This document shows, in pieces, positions 16,793 to 24,856 of a stretch of DNA of 64,000 nt. How positions within the stretch are numbered: the stretch's first letter is position 1; each line of letters opens with the position of its first letter. The notes beneath the pieces were generated by a model. It saw only the letters and a list, made by a program, of their open reading frames with translations. It was not told where the DNA came from and searched no databases. Source of the DNA: JANQJA01 sp047947185 (GTDB taxonomy: Bacteria; Pseudomonadota; Gammaproteobacteria; Pseudomonadales; Azotimanducaceae); NCBI GenBank assembly GCA_047947185.1, contig CP170502.1, positions 4,836,001 to 4,900,000 of the forward strand, in the 5' to 3' direction. Both the position numbers and the translations under genes were made by a program.

Positions 16793-16973
16793 GGAGACGC
16801 TGAACAAATATGCACAACGCTGGCTCACAGATAAGCCCCTACGGGCGCAACCTGAAGCGCACCGCTGCGGCGTTGCGCCCCTTGCCAGGGGCTAAGGCCA
16901 TTAGCGGCGGAGTGCGCCTTGCCCCGGCACGCTTCAAGTCGCACAGCGTTGCACCTGTTTGTCCAGGGTCTCC
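16793..16973. mobile_element. 181-bp MITE with CTAG target duplication
   Basis: Terminal inverted repeats of 29 bp match at 23 positions: left GGAGACGCTGAACAAAT, right (complemented) GGAGACCCTGGACAAAC. Both ends are flanked by CTAG (16789-16792 and 16974-16977), the target duplication typical of the IS5 subgroup, whose ends begin similarly. Internal arms also pair: AGCCCCT/AGGGGCT (16834-16840, 16887-16893) and GGGCGCAAC/GTTGCGCCC (16843-16851, 16872-16880), so RNA or single-stranded DNA would fold strongly. There is no ORF inside. It separates dctP from dctQ in the TRAP operon. Confidence 0.75.
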
Positions 16974-16979
16974 CTAGCC

Positions 16980-17498
16980 TTGGATCTGCCGCATACATCC
17001 CTGTCGCGCCGAATTGATACCTGGATCAGGGCCATCGGTGAAATTGCCTCCTGGATCTGGGTAGTCCTGCTGGGTGTGATTGTTGTTAACGTGATCATGC
17101 GCTACCTGTTTGCCCAGGGCCGGATCGAGTTTGAGGAAATCCAGTGGCACCTTTATGCGGCAGGTTTCCTGCTGGGTTTGTCGTATGCCTATGCCTCGGA
17201 CTCGCATATCCGGGTGGACGTTGTGCGTGAACGACTTTCGCTGACAACGCGGGCATGGATCGAACTTTACGGGATTCTCTTGCTGCTCCTCCCCTTTATT
17301 ATCCTGGTGCTGGTTGCTTCCGTGCCCTTTGTTGTCTATTCCTTCGAGACATCCGAAGTCTCGGAGGCGCCGGGAGGACTGCCGTTCCGCTGGTTTATCA
17401 AGAGTTTTCTGCTACTTGGTTTTCTGCTGCTGCTCCTCGCCGTGCTAGCGCGCCTCAGTCGGGTTGTTAATTTTCTCTTCCTGGCGGAGTCTGACTGA
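16980..17498 (+). CDS. TRAP transporter small permease (DctQ)
   Basis: About 172 residues with four membrane helices (roughly 18-40, 52-70, 88-110, 133-155), standard for DctQ. The start is uncertain. A TTG at 16980 lies immediately after the MITE's right CTAG. Without the MITE it would be 2 bases after the dctP stop, with AGGG suitably placed, which is the likely ancestral start. A TTG at 16959 inside the MITE end is also in frame. The present upstream AGGG is 11 bases away. It overlaps dctM by one base (TGATG). Confidence 0.8.
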   Translation: MDLPHTSLSRRIDTWIRAIGEIASWIWVVLLGVIVVNVIMRYLFAQGRIEFEEIQWHLYAAGFLLGLSYAYASDSHIRVDVVRERLSLTTRAWIELYGILLLLLPFIILVLVASVPFVVYSFETSEVSEAPGGLPFRWFIKSFLLLGFLLLLLAVLARLSRVVNFLFLAESD

Positions 17499-18856
17499 TG
17501 GCGGTGGGTGACATCCTCTCGATCCTCATGTTTTTCGCTTTTGTCCTGCTGATATTCACGGGTTTTCCCGTTGCCTGGGTGCTGGGTGGGCTTGCCGTTC
17601 TGTTTACTGCGCTTGGGATCATTGCGCGTATCGACCTTGGCCTGCCGGTCCACATCGACTGGGAATACAGCACCCTGGTGGCAGACCGGATCTGGGACGT
17701 GATGAACAACTGGGTCCTGGTGGCCCTGCCAATGTTCATCTTTATGGGTCTGATGCTTGACCGCGCAGGTATTGCACAACGATTGATGACAGATGCGGCA
17801 CGCCTGTTTGGTTCTGTCAGGGGGGGCATGGCCGTCGCGGTTGCGTTGATTGGGGTGTTGCTGGCGGCATCCACGGGAATCATAGGTGCGTCGGTTGTGC
17901 TGCTGGCGTTGCTCGGTCTGCCGCCCATGCTCGAGCGTGGCTACAAACAGGAGCTGGCGGTTGGCACCGTGTGTGCGGTCGGCACCCTCGGAATCCTGAT
18001 TCCGCCCAGCATCATGCTGGTTCTGATGGCAGACCGGCTGGCAATGCCCGTGGGTGATCTTTTCCTGGGTGCGCTGTTTCCGGGTTTGTTGCTTGGCTGC
18101 CTGTTTGTTGTTTACATCCTGGTATATGCCCGCCTGAACCCGGCGGCAGCGCCTTTGCCGGAAACGCCTGAACCTGTTGACCGGGCCCTTGTCATGGACG
18201 TTCTGGTGGCCATGCTGGCACCGGCCGGCTTGATTGTCACCGTACTGGGTTCAATCTTTTTTGGTATTGCCACGCCAACGGAAGCAGCGGGTGTTGGTGC
18301 ATTTGGTGCTGCATTGCTGGCGTGGATGAACCGACAGCTCAATTTGGAGGTGCTGCGCCACGTACTGCGTGAAACAACCCGGACGACAGCCTATATTTTT
18401 GCCATTTTCCTCGGCGCCACCGCCTATTCCCTGGTATTGCGCGGTCTGGGTGGTGATGAACTGATCAAGGGGCTGTTGATGGGATTACCGTTTGAGCCAA
18501 CCGGTATCCTCATTACCATTCTTGTTGTTACTTTCCTGCTGGGCTTTTTCCTGGACTGGATTGAGATCACCTTGATTGTCCTGCCCCTGGTGAGTCCCGT
18601 GGTGCAGGCGCTGGGTTTTGACCTGATCTGGTTCACCGTGATGTTTGCGGTCTGCCTGCAAACGTCTTTCCTGACGCCGCCAGTGGGTTTCGCCATCTTT
18701 TACCTGAAAGGGGTTGCACCGGCGGAGATCAGGGTCAGTACCATCTACCGGGGTGTGGTCCCGTTTGTCTGTCTGCAACTGATTGGCCTCGCCATCATTT
18801 TCCTGCTGCAGGATATTGTTCTCTGGCTACCAGCCCAGGCTTATTCACCATCATGA
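17498..18856 (+). CDS. TRAP transporter large permease (DctM)
   Basis: A 452-residue polytopic protein of the DctM/IT superfamily, the Na+-coupled transport subunit. It has about 12 hydrophobic helices; ASTGIIGASVVLLALLGLPPML and GTLGILIPPSIMLVLMADR are the conserved DctM regenerating/ion-pore segments. It completes the dctP-dctQ-dctM set and starts 1 base into the dctQ stop. The last gene of the operon; no terminator is obvious in the next 40 bases. Confidence 0.9.
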   Translation: MAVGDILSILMFFAFVLLIFTGFPVAWVLGGLAVLFTALGIIARIDLGLPVHIDWEYSTLVADRIWDVMNNWVLVALPMFIFMGLMLDRAGIAQRLMTDAARLFGSVRGGMAVAVALIGVLLAASTGIIGASVVLLALLGLPPMLERGYKQELAVGTVCAVGTLGILIPPSIMLVLMADRLAMPVGDLFLGALFPGLLLGCLFVVYILVYARLNPAAAPLPETPEPVDRALVMDVLVAMLAPAGLIVTVLGSIFFGIATPTEAAGVGAFGAALLAWMNRQLNLEVLRHVLRETTRTTAYIFAIFLGATAYSLVLRGLGGDELIKGLLMGLPFEPTGILITILVVTFLLGFFLDWIEITLIVLPLVSPVVQALGFDLIWFTVMFAVCLQTSFLTPPVGFAIFYLKGVAPAEIRVSTIYRGVVPFVCLQLIGLAIIFLLQDIVLWLPAQAYSPS

Positions 18857-18895
18857 ACGGCATCTTGTTGTAGTACGCACCACAACAGGCATTGT

Positions 18896-18912
18896 TGCAC
18901 CAAGACAGTGCC
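18896..18912. promoter_or_regulatory. Candidate NtrC-binding site upstream of amtB
   Basis: TGCACCAAGACAGTGCC matches TGCACC-N5-GGTGCA, the NtrC consensus, at 10 of 12 positions. It lies about 110 bases upstream of the sigma-54 promoter, a normal enhancer distance. A second, weaker copy may sit at 18922-18938 (8 of 12). I infer nitrogen-limitation control. Confidence 0.5.
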
Positions 18913-19020
18913 GCAAAATGGCGCACCCATAGGCGCCATGCATCATTAGAGTGCGCCTGCCGGGACCTTTCGGGTGCCGGAATCCTCGCAAGTCCCCACC
19001 ACACAAGCGTTTTCCGGAAG

Positions 19021-19036
19021 TGGCATCAACTTTGCT
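19021..19036 (+). promoter_or_regulatory. Sigma-54 promoter of amtB
   Basis: TGGCATCAACTTTGCT fits the sigma-54 consensus TGGCAY-N5-TTGCW exactly, with GG and GC at the right spacing. The start would be near 19047, about 33 bases before the GTG of amtB. Such promoters are typical of NtrC-regulated ammonium transporter genes. Confidence 0.75.
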
Positions 19037-19079
19037 ATTTACAGGGCGATGACTAACCAAAACAGATCGGGAGGTATTT

Positions 19080-20342
19080 GTGGACCAAACGTTTGAGCTT
19101 CAATACGCAATAGATACATTCTATTTCCTCGTATGCGGTGCGCTGGTGATGTGGATGGCAGCAGGTTTTGCCATGCTCGAAGCCGGGCTGGTGCGTGCCA
19201 AGAACACGGCGGAAATTCTCACCAAGAACGTGGCACTGTTTTCTATATCCTGTGTCATGTATCTCGTCTGCGGCTACGCAATCATGTACGGCGGGGAATA
19301 TTTCCTCGCGGGTATTGCTGATGTGGATGCGGACGCAGTGCTGGCTGACTTCGCGGCGCGCGAAGACGGCTTCCGCGGCGGTTCGATTTATTCAGGTGCC
19401 TCCGACTTCTTCTTCCAGGTGGTGTTCGTTGCCACAGCCATGTCAATTGTTTCAGGCGCGGTGGCTGAGCGGATGAAGCTCTGGGCATTCCTGGCATTTG
19501 CGGTTGTCATGACCGGTTTCATCTATCCGATGGAAGGTGGCTGGACCTGGGGTGGTAATGCCGTATTCGGTATGTATAACCTTGGTGATCTTGGCTTCAG
19601 TGACTTTGCGGGTTCCGGCATTGTCCACCTGGCGGGCGCTGCGGCAGCACTTGCCGGTGTCATCTTCCTGGGTGCCAGGAAAGGCAAGTACGGCAAGGAC
19701 GGCCAGGTCATGGCAATTCCCGGTGCCAATCTACCGCTGGCGACCCTGGGTACGTTCATTCTCTGGATGGGCTGGTTCGGGTTTAACGGTGGTTCGGTGC
19801 TCAAACTGGGTGATATTGCCAATGCCAACGCGGTGGCGATGGTGTTCCTGAACACAAACACCGCTGCAGCAGGTGGCGCAATTGCGGCCCTGATCGTTTC
19901 CCGCATCATGTTTGGCCGTGCAGACCTGACCATGATGTTGAACGGTGCACTGGCGGGTCTGGTGGCAATTACGGCTGAACCTTCCACGCCGACTGCCCTG
20001 CAGGCAACCATATTTGGTGCGCTGGGTGGTGTACTGGTGGTGTTCTCCATCCTGGCGCTTGATCGCATCAAGATCGACGACCCGGTGGGTGCCATTTCGG
20101 TTCACGGCAGCTGCGGTATCCTGGGTCTGTTGCTGGTACCCATCACCAATGACGGTTCCAGCTTCAGCGGTCAGATTATTGGTGGTTTGACAATTTTTGT
20201 CTGGGTGTTTGTTGTCAGCGCAATTGTCTGGGCAGCCCTCAAGTTCACCGTGGGTATCCGGGTGTCCGAGGAAGAGGAATACACCGGTGTCGATACCACG
20301 GAGTGTGGTGTGGAAGCTTATCCGGAATTTGTCCGAACCTAG
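19080..20342 (+). CDS. amtB: Ammonium transporter AmtB
   Basis: A 420-residue inner-membrane Amt protein with 11 helices. Ammonium path residues are visible: Asp175 and His183 in SDFAGSGIVHLAG and the second pore His in ISVHGSCGILG. A GTG at 19080 has GGGAGG about 5 bases upstream. No glnK is adjacent, unusual because the pair is often co-transcribed, so the GlnK/PII partner must be elsewhere. It sits after a sigma-54 promoter and is followed by a strong terminator, so it is monocistronic. Confidence 0.94.
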   Translation: MDQTFELQYAIDTFYFLVCGALVMWMAAGFAMLEAGLVRAKNTAEILTKNVALFSISCVMYLVCGYAIMYGGEYFLAGIADVDADAVLADFAAREDGFRGGSIYSGASDFFFQVVFVATAMSIVSGAVAERMKLWAFLAFAVVMTGFIYPMEGGWTWGGNAVFGMYNLGDLGFSDFAGSGIVHLAGAAAALAGVIFLGARKGKYGKDGQVMAIPGANLPLATLGTFILWMGWFGFNGGSVLKLGDIANANAVAMVFLNTNTAAAGGAIAALIVSRIMFGRADLTMMLNGALAGLVAITAEPSTPTALQATIFGALGGVLVVFSILALDRIKIDDPVGAISVHGSCGILGLLLVPITNDGSSFSGQIIGGLTIFVWVFVVSAIVWAALKFTVGIRVSEEEEYTGVDTTECGVEAYPEFVRT

Positions 20343-20364
20343 CATCCAGTATTGTCTCCCTCTC

Positions 20365-20392
20365 AGGGCGCCTTGATGGCGCCCTTTTTTTT
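20365..20392 (+). terminator. Rho-independent terminator of amtB
   Basis: Perfect 7-bp GGGCGCC / GGCGCCC stem (20366-20372, 20378-20384) with a 5-base loop, followed by eight Ts. Confidence 0.93.
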
Positions 20393-20472
20393 GCGTGCTG
20401 GATATCCGATTGTATTGCCGGTTGGCAGGAGAGGAATAATGGCTGGCTTGCCGCCCGTGCAATCAGTTGCGA

Positions 20473-21156
20473 TCAGTTGGCGATGACAATACGAATCCGG
20501 TTGGCGACAGCCTGGGCGCGGTCGGCAACTTCTCCAATCAGGTCAATGACCTGATAGAGGAACATGACGTCAATGGGATCCATCTTGTTCTCGATGTCGA
20601 AAAGCCGATGGCGGGCTTCACTTTCATTCGAGTCCGAGAGCCGCTCCTTGTCATCAACACTGTCCACGCCGGCCTCGATCAGGCGCATGCGACTGGGAAT
20701 GAATCCGGTACCAACCAGCGTATCCAGGTTGTTCAGTGTTTCTTCCAGTGCCTGAACGGTTGCAACAGCGCTTCCAATGCAGACCCTGATCTCACCCTTG
20801 ATTGTGCCCGGGAAATGGATTGCCCGCCCACATACCAGGCCTGCCAGGTCACGGGAAACATTCGCAATCTTGTCCTGGGCACGCACCAGTTCAAGCAGGT
20901 CGTTGCGCGAAACCGAGAGCAGCATGCCACTGGGCAACTGGAGTCGGAAGTGCTTTTTGAGGACATCAGCCTCCTGTTCCAACTCACAGATCTGGTGCTG
21001 GATGGTTGAAGCCAGTTGGAAATTGTCCAGCAGGACAGCGTCAAAAAAGGGAACCAGTGTCTCCGCCGTGCGGTTGCAGACGGCCATGTGATGCTTGATC
21101 GGGGTGATCAGCGAATCACCAAACAGGCGTGAAAAAATATCGGATCTTTGATTCAT
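20473..21156 (-). CDS. PhoU-like TIGR00153-family protein
   Basis: About 227 residues, helical, of the DUF47/TIGR00153 group related to PhoU, usually encoded beside a PiT phosphate transporter and thought to regulate it. The NFQLASTIQHQICELEQEAD stretch (about 43-62) and EIRVCIGSAVATVQALEETL match the helical-bundle pattern with acidic metal-binding residues. Here no PiT gene is next to it, so it is an orphan. The ATG at 21156 gives MNQRSDIF; a GTG at 21180 adds eight residues. Confidence 0.75.
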   Translation of the reverse strand: MNQRSDIFSRLFGDSLITPIKHHMAVCNRTAETLVPFFDAVLLDNFQLASTIQHQICELEQEADVLKKHFRLQLPSGMLLSVSRNDLLELVRAQDKIANVSRDLAGLVCGRAIHFPGTIKGEIRVCIGSAVATVQALEETLNNLDTLVGTGFIPSRMRLIEAGVDSVDDKERLSDSNESEARHRLFDIENKMDPIDVMFLYQVIDLIGEVADRAQAVANRIRIVIAN

Positions 21157-21295
21157 AAAAGGTTCGTTCGGCCACCTCACTCACCGGAAGAAGGGTTGTT
21201 GCATGGGGCACATTAGCAGAAATCCCCAAAAATCTTTACATAAAATTAATATTTGGCCATTCTGCCACTTGATACATCCCTCATTGACCCGGGTT

Positions 21296-21976
21296 TCAGG
21301 TGGATGTCACCCAACCGCCCGCAAAGGGTACAACCTGGCCGACAATAAAGTTGCTGTTGTCTGAGGCCAAAAAGAGGGCCAGTTCAGCAGATTCCCGGGC
21401 CTCGGCAATACGACCCCTGGGTACATTTCGGCTGAGGTGTTTCTGAAACCGCTCGGATGCCACCAGGTCGTCGGGGAAATAAGCGGGATTGCTGACGTAG
21501 TTCTGTGCCACCGCATTGATATTGACCCCGGCGCCGGCAAACTCGAGTCCGGCCGCGCGAACAAAAGCGTTCTGGGCACCACGTGCCGCACAATAGGCGG
21601 TGGACCCCGGTATGCCGCGAAGCGGTGCGGCGCTGGTAATAGCGACAATCTTGCCACCACCGCGGGCCGCCATAACCGGCGCAAACGCGCGGACAATGGC
21701 CATCAGCGGATGCACCATGGTATCGAACAGCGCCTGCCAGCTTGCGTCCTCAATCCCGGCAACCGGCCGGTTGCACGGATCATGGGCGAGGTTTGCCACC
21801 ACAATATCGAAGTCTGTACCCGTTTGTGCCAGGTAAGCCTGGAAGGCCTCGCCAAAAGGCACAATGCCGGGGACCGGGGTGACCTTTGCACCTTCTGCCG
21901 AAAACAGGTCGGTGATTGCCGGCCCCATGTAGTCTGTTGACTGGGTGACGAGCACCCGTTTGCCTTCAAGTCTCAT
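21296..21976 (-). CDS. Probable halohydrin dehalogenase (SDR-related)
   Basis: A 226-residue protein of the SDR fold without the usual TGxxxGxG cofactor motif. Instead it has T-x4-Y-x-G at 11-18 (TQSTDYMG), the halide-pocket motif of halohydrin dehalogenases, and the catalytic Ser115-x12-Tyr128-x3-Arg132 (YCAAR), where Arg replaces the SDR Lys. The loop QNYVSNPAYFP near 160 resembles the halide-binding loop of HheC. Such enzymes interconvert haloalcohols and epoxides by adding or removing halide, without NAD(P)H. It lies 21 bases after a DUF2237 gene. Activity is inferred from the two motifs. Confidence 0.8.
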   Translation of the reverse strand: MRLEGKRVLVTQSTDYMGPAITDLFSAEGAKVTPVPGIVPFGEAFQAYLAQTGTDFDIVVANLAHDPCNRPVAGIEDASWQALFDTMVHPLMAIVRAFAPVMAARGGGKIVAITSAAPLRGIPGSTAYCAARGAQNAFVRAAGLEFAGAGVNINAVAQNYVSNPAYFPDDLVASERFQKHLSRNVPRGRIAEARESAELALFLASDNSNFIVGQVVPFAGGWVTST

Positions 21977-21997
21977 GCGTTTGTCCTTGTTACCTGT

Positions 21998-22384
21998 TCA
22001 GTTAACCCTGACCGCATATTCCTGCAGCAGGTCAGGCGGGATGATGTCAGTGGCGCGCATATGCGTGTTGCGCAGGAATATTCGGGGTGCAACCCCCTTT
22101 TCATAAGCCTGGAGCCAGCGTGCGGCACAAAGACACCACCGATCTCCATCCTTGAGTCCGGGAAAGTCAAATTCCGGGTGCGGCGTCGACAGGTCATTGC
22201 CAACGAAGCGGGAATATTCAAGGAAGGCAGTGGTGACCAGCACACAAACCGTATGCGACCCGACATCCTCCTGGCAGGTATTGCAGCAGCCGTCGCGAAA
22301 AAAACCGGTCAGCGGCTCCGTACTACAGGGTTCAAGTTGCCCGCCCAGCACGTTGATGGATTCAGCTTTCTCTATTGATTGCAT
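21998..22384 (-). CDS. DUF2237 family protein
   Basis: A 128-residue soluble protein of the DUF2237 (COG3651) family: NVLGGQLEPCSTEPLTGFFRDGCCNTCQEDVGSHTVC near the N-terminus with clustered Cys, and FPGLKDGDRWCLCAARW (about 74-90). No known reaction. Conserved cysteines suggest metal binding or redox chemistry. It is 21 bases upstream of the dehalogenase-like gene in the same orientation. Confidence 0.8.
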   Translation of the reverse strand: MQSIEKAESINVLGGQLEPCSTEPLTGFFRDGCCNTCQEDVGSHTVCVLVTTAFLEYSRFVGNDLSTPHPEFDFPGLKDGDRWCLCAARWLQAYEKGVAPRIFLRNTHMRATDIIPPDLLQEYAVRVN

Positions 22385-22413
22385 CTCTGCCCCGACGTCA
22401 AAAGAAAATGATT

Positions 22414-23559
22414 TTACGCGAGACCGGTTGCCCGGTTCAGATTGGCAAATCTGCCCGGGTCCAGGTCGCGCCCGGAAAAGCCTGGAAAATCAGGTGAATA
22501 ACGGTGTGCCCGGTAAATACTGACGGTCGGCTCACCTCGCTTGTTCAGGTTGATGAAGGGGTTGATGAACTCCCAGACCACCTGGTGCTGGCGATTAACT
22601 TCAAATAGCCTGCCACTGGTACCCTCGCATACCAGCAGGTTGCCAGAGGCAAGGCGGGATGCGCCGGAAATATGGCCGCTGAAAAACTGCTGGGATGGCA
22701 TCCCGCGATATTGCCAGACAATCTCGTTGGTTGCCGGGTTGACCTCAAGCACCCTGGAACCGTCTTTGCCGTTGTCAAAGATCTGGATGTTGCCCGCGGG
22801 TGTAAATGTCGGGTTGTGCTGGCCGTGCGTCTTGTCAAACTTCCAGCGGAGTTCACCCGTCGCATTGTCAATGATGGCGACCCGGTCGGCATTTCTGGCA
22901 GAAAACACTATGTCGCCTGCCTCGTTGACATCAATGCCATTCACGTGGGTCCATTCCCAGCGCCGGGTGGTCGGATAGATGGGGTCCTTGACCGGGTCCA
23001 GCAGTTGCCAGGTGTGGATGCGGCGAACTTCCACACCGCTGGCATCCACCTCCACCAGGTCGTCTCCGAGCAGCCGTGGCAATCGCTCACGTGGCATCCG
23101 GTAGCCGCCCCTGACACGCTTGTGCAGCTCCTCGGGAAGTTCAACCCATTCGGGCACCATCGTGTTGCCGTTGGGGAAGCGGTAGAAATCGTGATGCTGT
23201 GCCGCGTTGTCATACTGCCAGACAACTTCACCCGCCCAGTTCACCTCACACAGGGTGGTATGGTAACCACCGAGTCGCGTGATATGGGTCGCAAACGGCG
23301 GTGGTGCCTTGGTGGGTTCGTCACGGGGGGGATCTGGCAGGTTCACATCAGAGCCGGTCATCAGCAGGTTGCCATTTTCCAGCAGGCGACCGTAGCCGGG
23401 ATGTATGTGGGTGAAGTGCCAGCGATGAACAATTCGACCGGCCATATCAATCAGATAGCTATGGGTATCACCGTGCGGCGTAAACAGGGTATACCCCTTG
23501 GTGGAAAGGGTAGCCTGGTGATAGGTGAGCCCGGTAGGACGAACAACTGACCAGCCCAT
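22414..23559 (-). CDS. Arylsulfotransferase-like (ASST) beta-propeller protein
   Basis: About 381 residues with repeated blades such as WEWTHVNGIDVNEAGDIVFSAR and GELRWKFDKTHGQHNPTF, the pattern of the Arylsulfotran_2 family. Candidate catalytic His residues lie in HHDFYRFPNGN and GQHNPTF. No signal peptide is seen, unlike classic periplasmic ASST, so it may be cytosolic and its substrate differs. The ATG at 23559 has CGGAG 8 bases upstream; a reading from 23625 adds non-conserved residues. The role is inferred from family only. Confidence 0.72.
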   Translation of the reverse strand: MGWSVVRPTGLTYHQATLSTKGYTLFTPHGDTHSYLIDMAGRIVHRWHFTHIHPGYGRLLENGNLLMTGSDVNLPDPPRDEPTKAPPPFATHITRLGGYHTTLCEVNWAGEVVWQYDNAAQHHDFYRFPNGNTMVPEWVELPEELHKRVRGGYRMPRERLPRLLGDDLVEVDASGVEVRRIHTWQLLDPVKDPIYPTTRRWEWTHVNGIDVNEAGDIVFSARNADRVAIIDNATGELRWKFDKTHGQHNPTFTPAGNIQIFDNGKDGSRVLEVNPATNEIVWQYRGMPSQQFFSGHISGASRLASGNLLVCEGTSGRLFEVNRQHQVVWEFINPFINLNKRGEPTVSIYRAHRYSPDFPGFSGRDLDPGRFANLNRATGLA

Positions 23560-23634
23560 GGGCAAGACTCCGGTTGCTAGGGTCGGGTCAGTATGTCGGG
23601 AATTCAGCTGTATCGCCAGTCGCAAGACCGGGGA

Positions 23635-24834
23635 TCAGTTGGTTACCCTGGCAAAAGGCGGTCGACCGGCCGGGCGGGGGCGCGGAATGATACCCAGTTG
23701 ACTGCCGTTTGCCCGGACGGATGCGGCGGCATCCGGACCAGCCACGCTTTCGATCCGCGCCAGGGTTTCATTCCAGACGGTTTCGGTGCGCGCTCGCCTG
23801 TCCTCGCGGCTGATGGTTTCATCCTGGAAAATGGCCCGCATCTTTGCTTCTGCCTGCCGGGTTTCGTCGTACATGGCAATGACAACCGCGTCAGATTTAC
23901 CGTAGCGCTCACCGATTTGCGTCAGTGACCGGAAGGCCGGGTCCTGGGATCGCTGGTATTCTTCAAAGCGGGACTCACCCAGGTAGTCGCGAGTCCGCTG
24001 TTCCATGACATCGCGGGTATCCGCCCTGCGCTCGCCGACCAGGGACTCGGCAGTTTCCCGGCGTATCGCAAAAATCTCGCGAAAGTCCTGTTCACTGTAG
24101 TCCAGCAGGGAGAGGTCCCGGCGTAATGCGTCAGCCGCACGTGACTCCCGCAGGTCATACTCGAATCGTTCCGTGGGGGAGAGAAGTGTGCTGAGACTCA
24201 AATCAAATTCCTCCCGCCGCAGCATCATGTCTTCCCGTGCTTCCCGCGTCATGCCGCCGCGAATGGCTTCCCGGTTCAAAGCATCCTGTCTGGCCTTGAG
24301 TTCATGCAAGGCAATCTGCTTGTCGCTCGTGAGGAAGGGCAGGCTGTTGTCCAGTGGTCGAAAGAGGTGTGCGAACAGGGGATCATCGACCACCGCCTCG
24401 CCAAACAGGTCAACCAGCATCAGTCGCTGCTCTGCCTGCCAGTTCAGCCGCCGGTTGACACTGTCAATGACACTGGTTTCCGGCTGGCGCCAGTAAGGTG
24501 TGTCCAGGACAGACTCGGCAGGTCCGGGCCGCTCAAGGCTGAGTGCTGACAGAACCATCTGCCGGACCAGGCGCTCGGGGAGTCCCGCTGCACGAAGCTC
24601 CTGGACCAGGTCCGGCAAGGGAGCGTCCTGGCTAAGGTCCGGGGTCGTTTGCCCACTTGGTGTTGTATCCGGTATCGACATTGCGGTGCCGGGTGCCGCT
24701 GCCCGGGCGGGTGGTTTTCCGCTGTTGACAGCCACACTGGTCACCGGGTTGTCCTCCAGGCCGCGCTGCATGAGGGCAACGCCAAACACCAGGTTGGTTG
24801 TCAGTAAAGCCACTATGGCGAGATTCTTGATCAT
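23635..24834 (-). CDS. Uncharacterised anchored coiled-coil protein
   Basis: About 399 residues with an N-terminal membrane anchor (about 3-22), a Pro/Thr-rich linker (40-70), then a long charged helical body rich in Arg and Glu (for example LRESRAADALRRDLSLLDYS) and a Pro/Arg-rich tail. No enzymatic motif is visible. The ATG at 24834 is 22 bases after the ABC permease stop, so it is probably co-transcribed with the exporter. It may be a periplasmic or envelope scaffold partner. The open frame to 24945 overlaps the permease and was rejected. Confidence 0.6.
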   Translation of the reverse strand: MIKNLAIVALLTTNLVFGVALMQRGLEDNPVTSVAVNSGKPPARAAAPGTAMSIPDTTPSGQTTPDLSQDAPLPDLVQELRAAGLPERLVRQMVLSALSLERPGPAESVLDTPYWRQPETSVIDSVNRRLNWQAEQRLMLVDLFGEAVVDDPLFAHLFRPLDNSLPFLTSDKQIALHELKARQDALNREAIRGGMTREAREDMMLRREEFDLSLSTLLSPTERFEYDLRESRAADALRRDLSLLDYSEQDFREIFAIRRETAESLVGERRADTRDVMEQRTRDYLGESRFEEYQRSQDPAFRSLTQIGERYGKSDAVVIAMYDETRQAEAKMRAIFQDETISREDRRARTETVWNETLARIESVAGPDAAASVRANGSQLGIIPRPRPAGRPPFARVTN

Positions 24835-24856
24835 CAGTCTGGTTTGTAAACATCGG

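Noticed and set aside
16959..16979. TTG at 16959 as the true dctQ start
   Set aside because: It lies in the MITE end without an SD; the TTG at 16980 is the ancestral position, though the first cannot be excluded.
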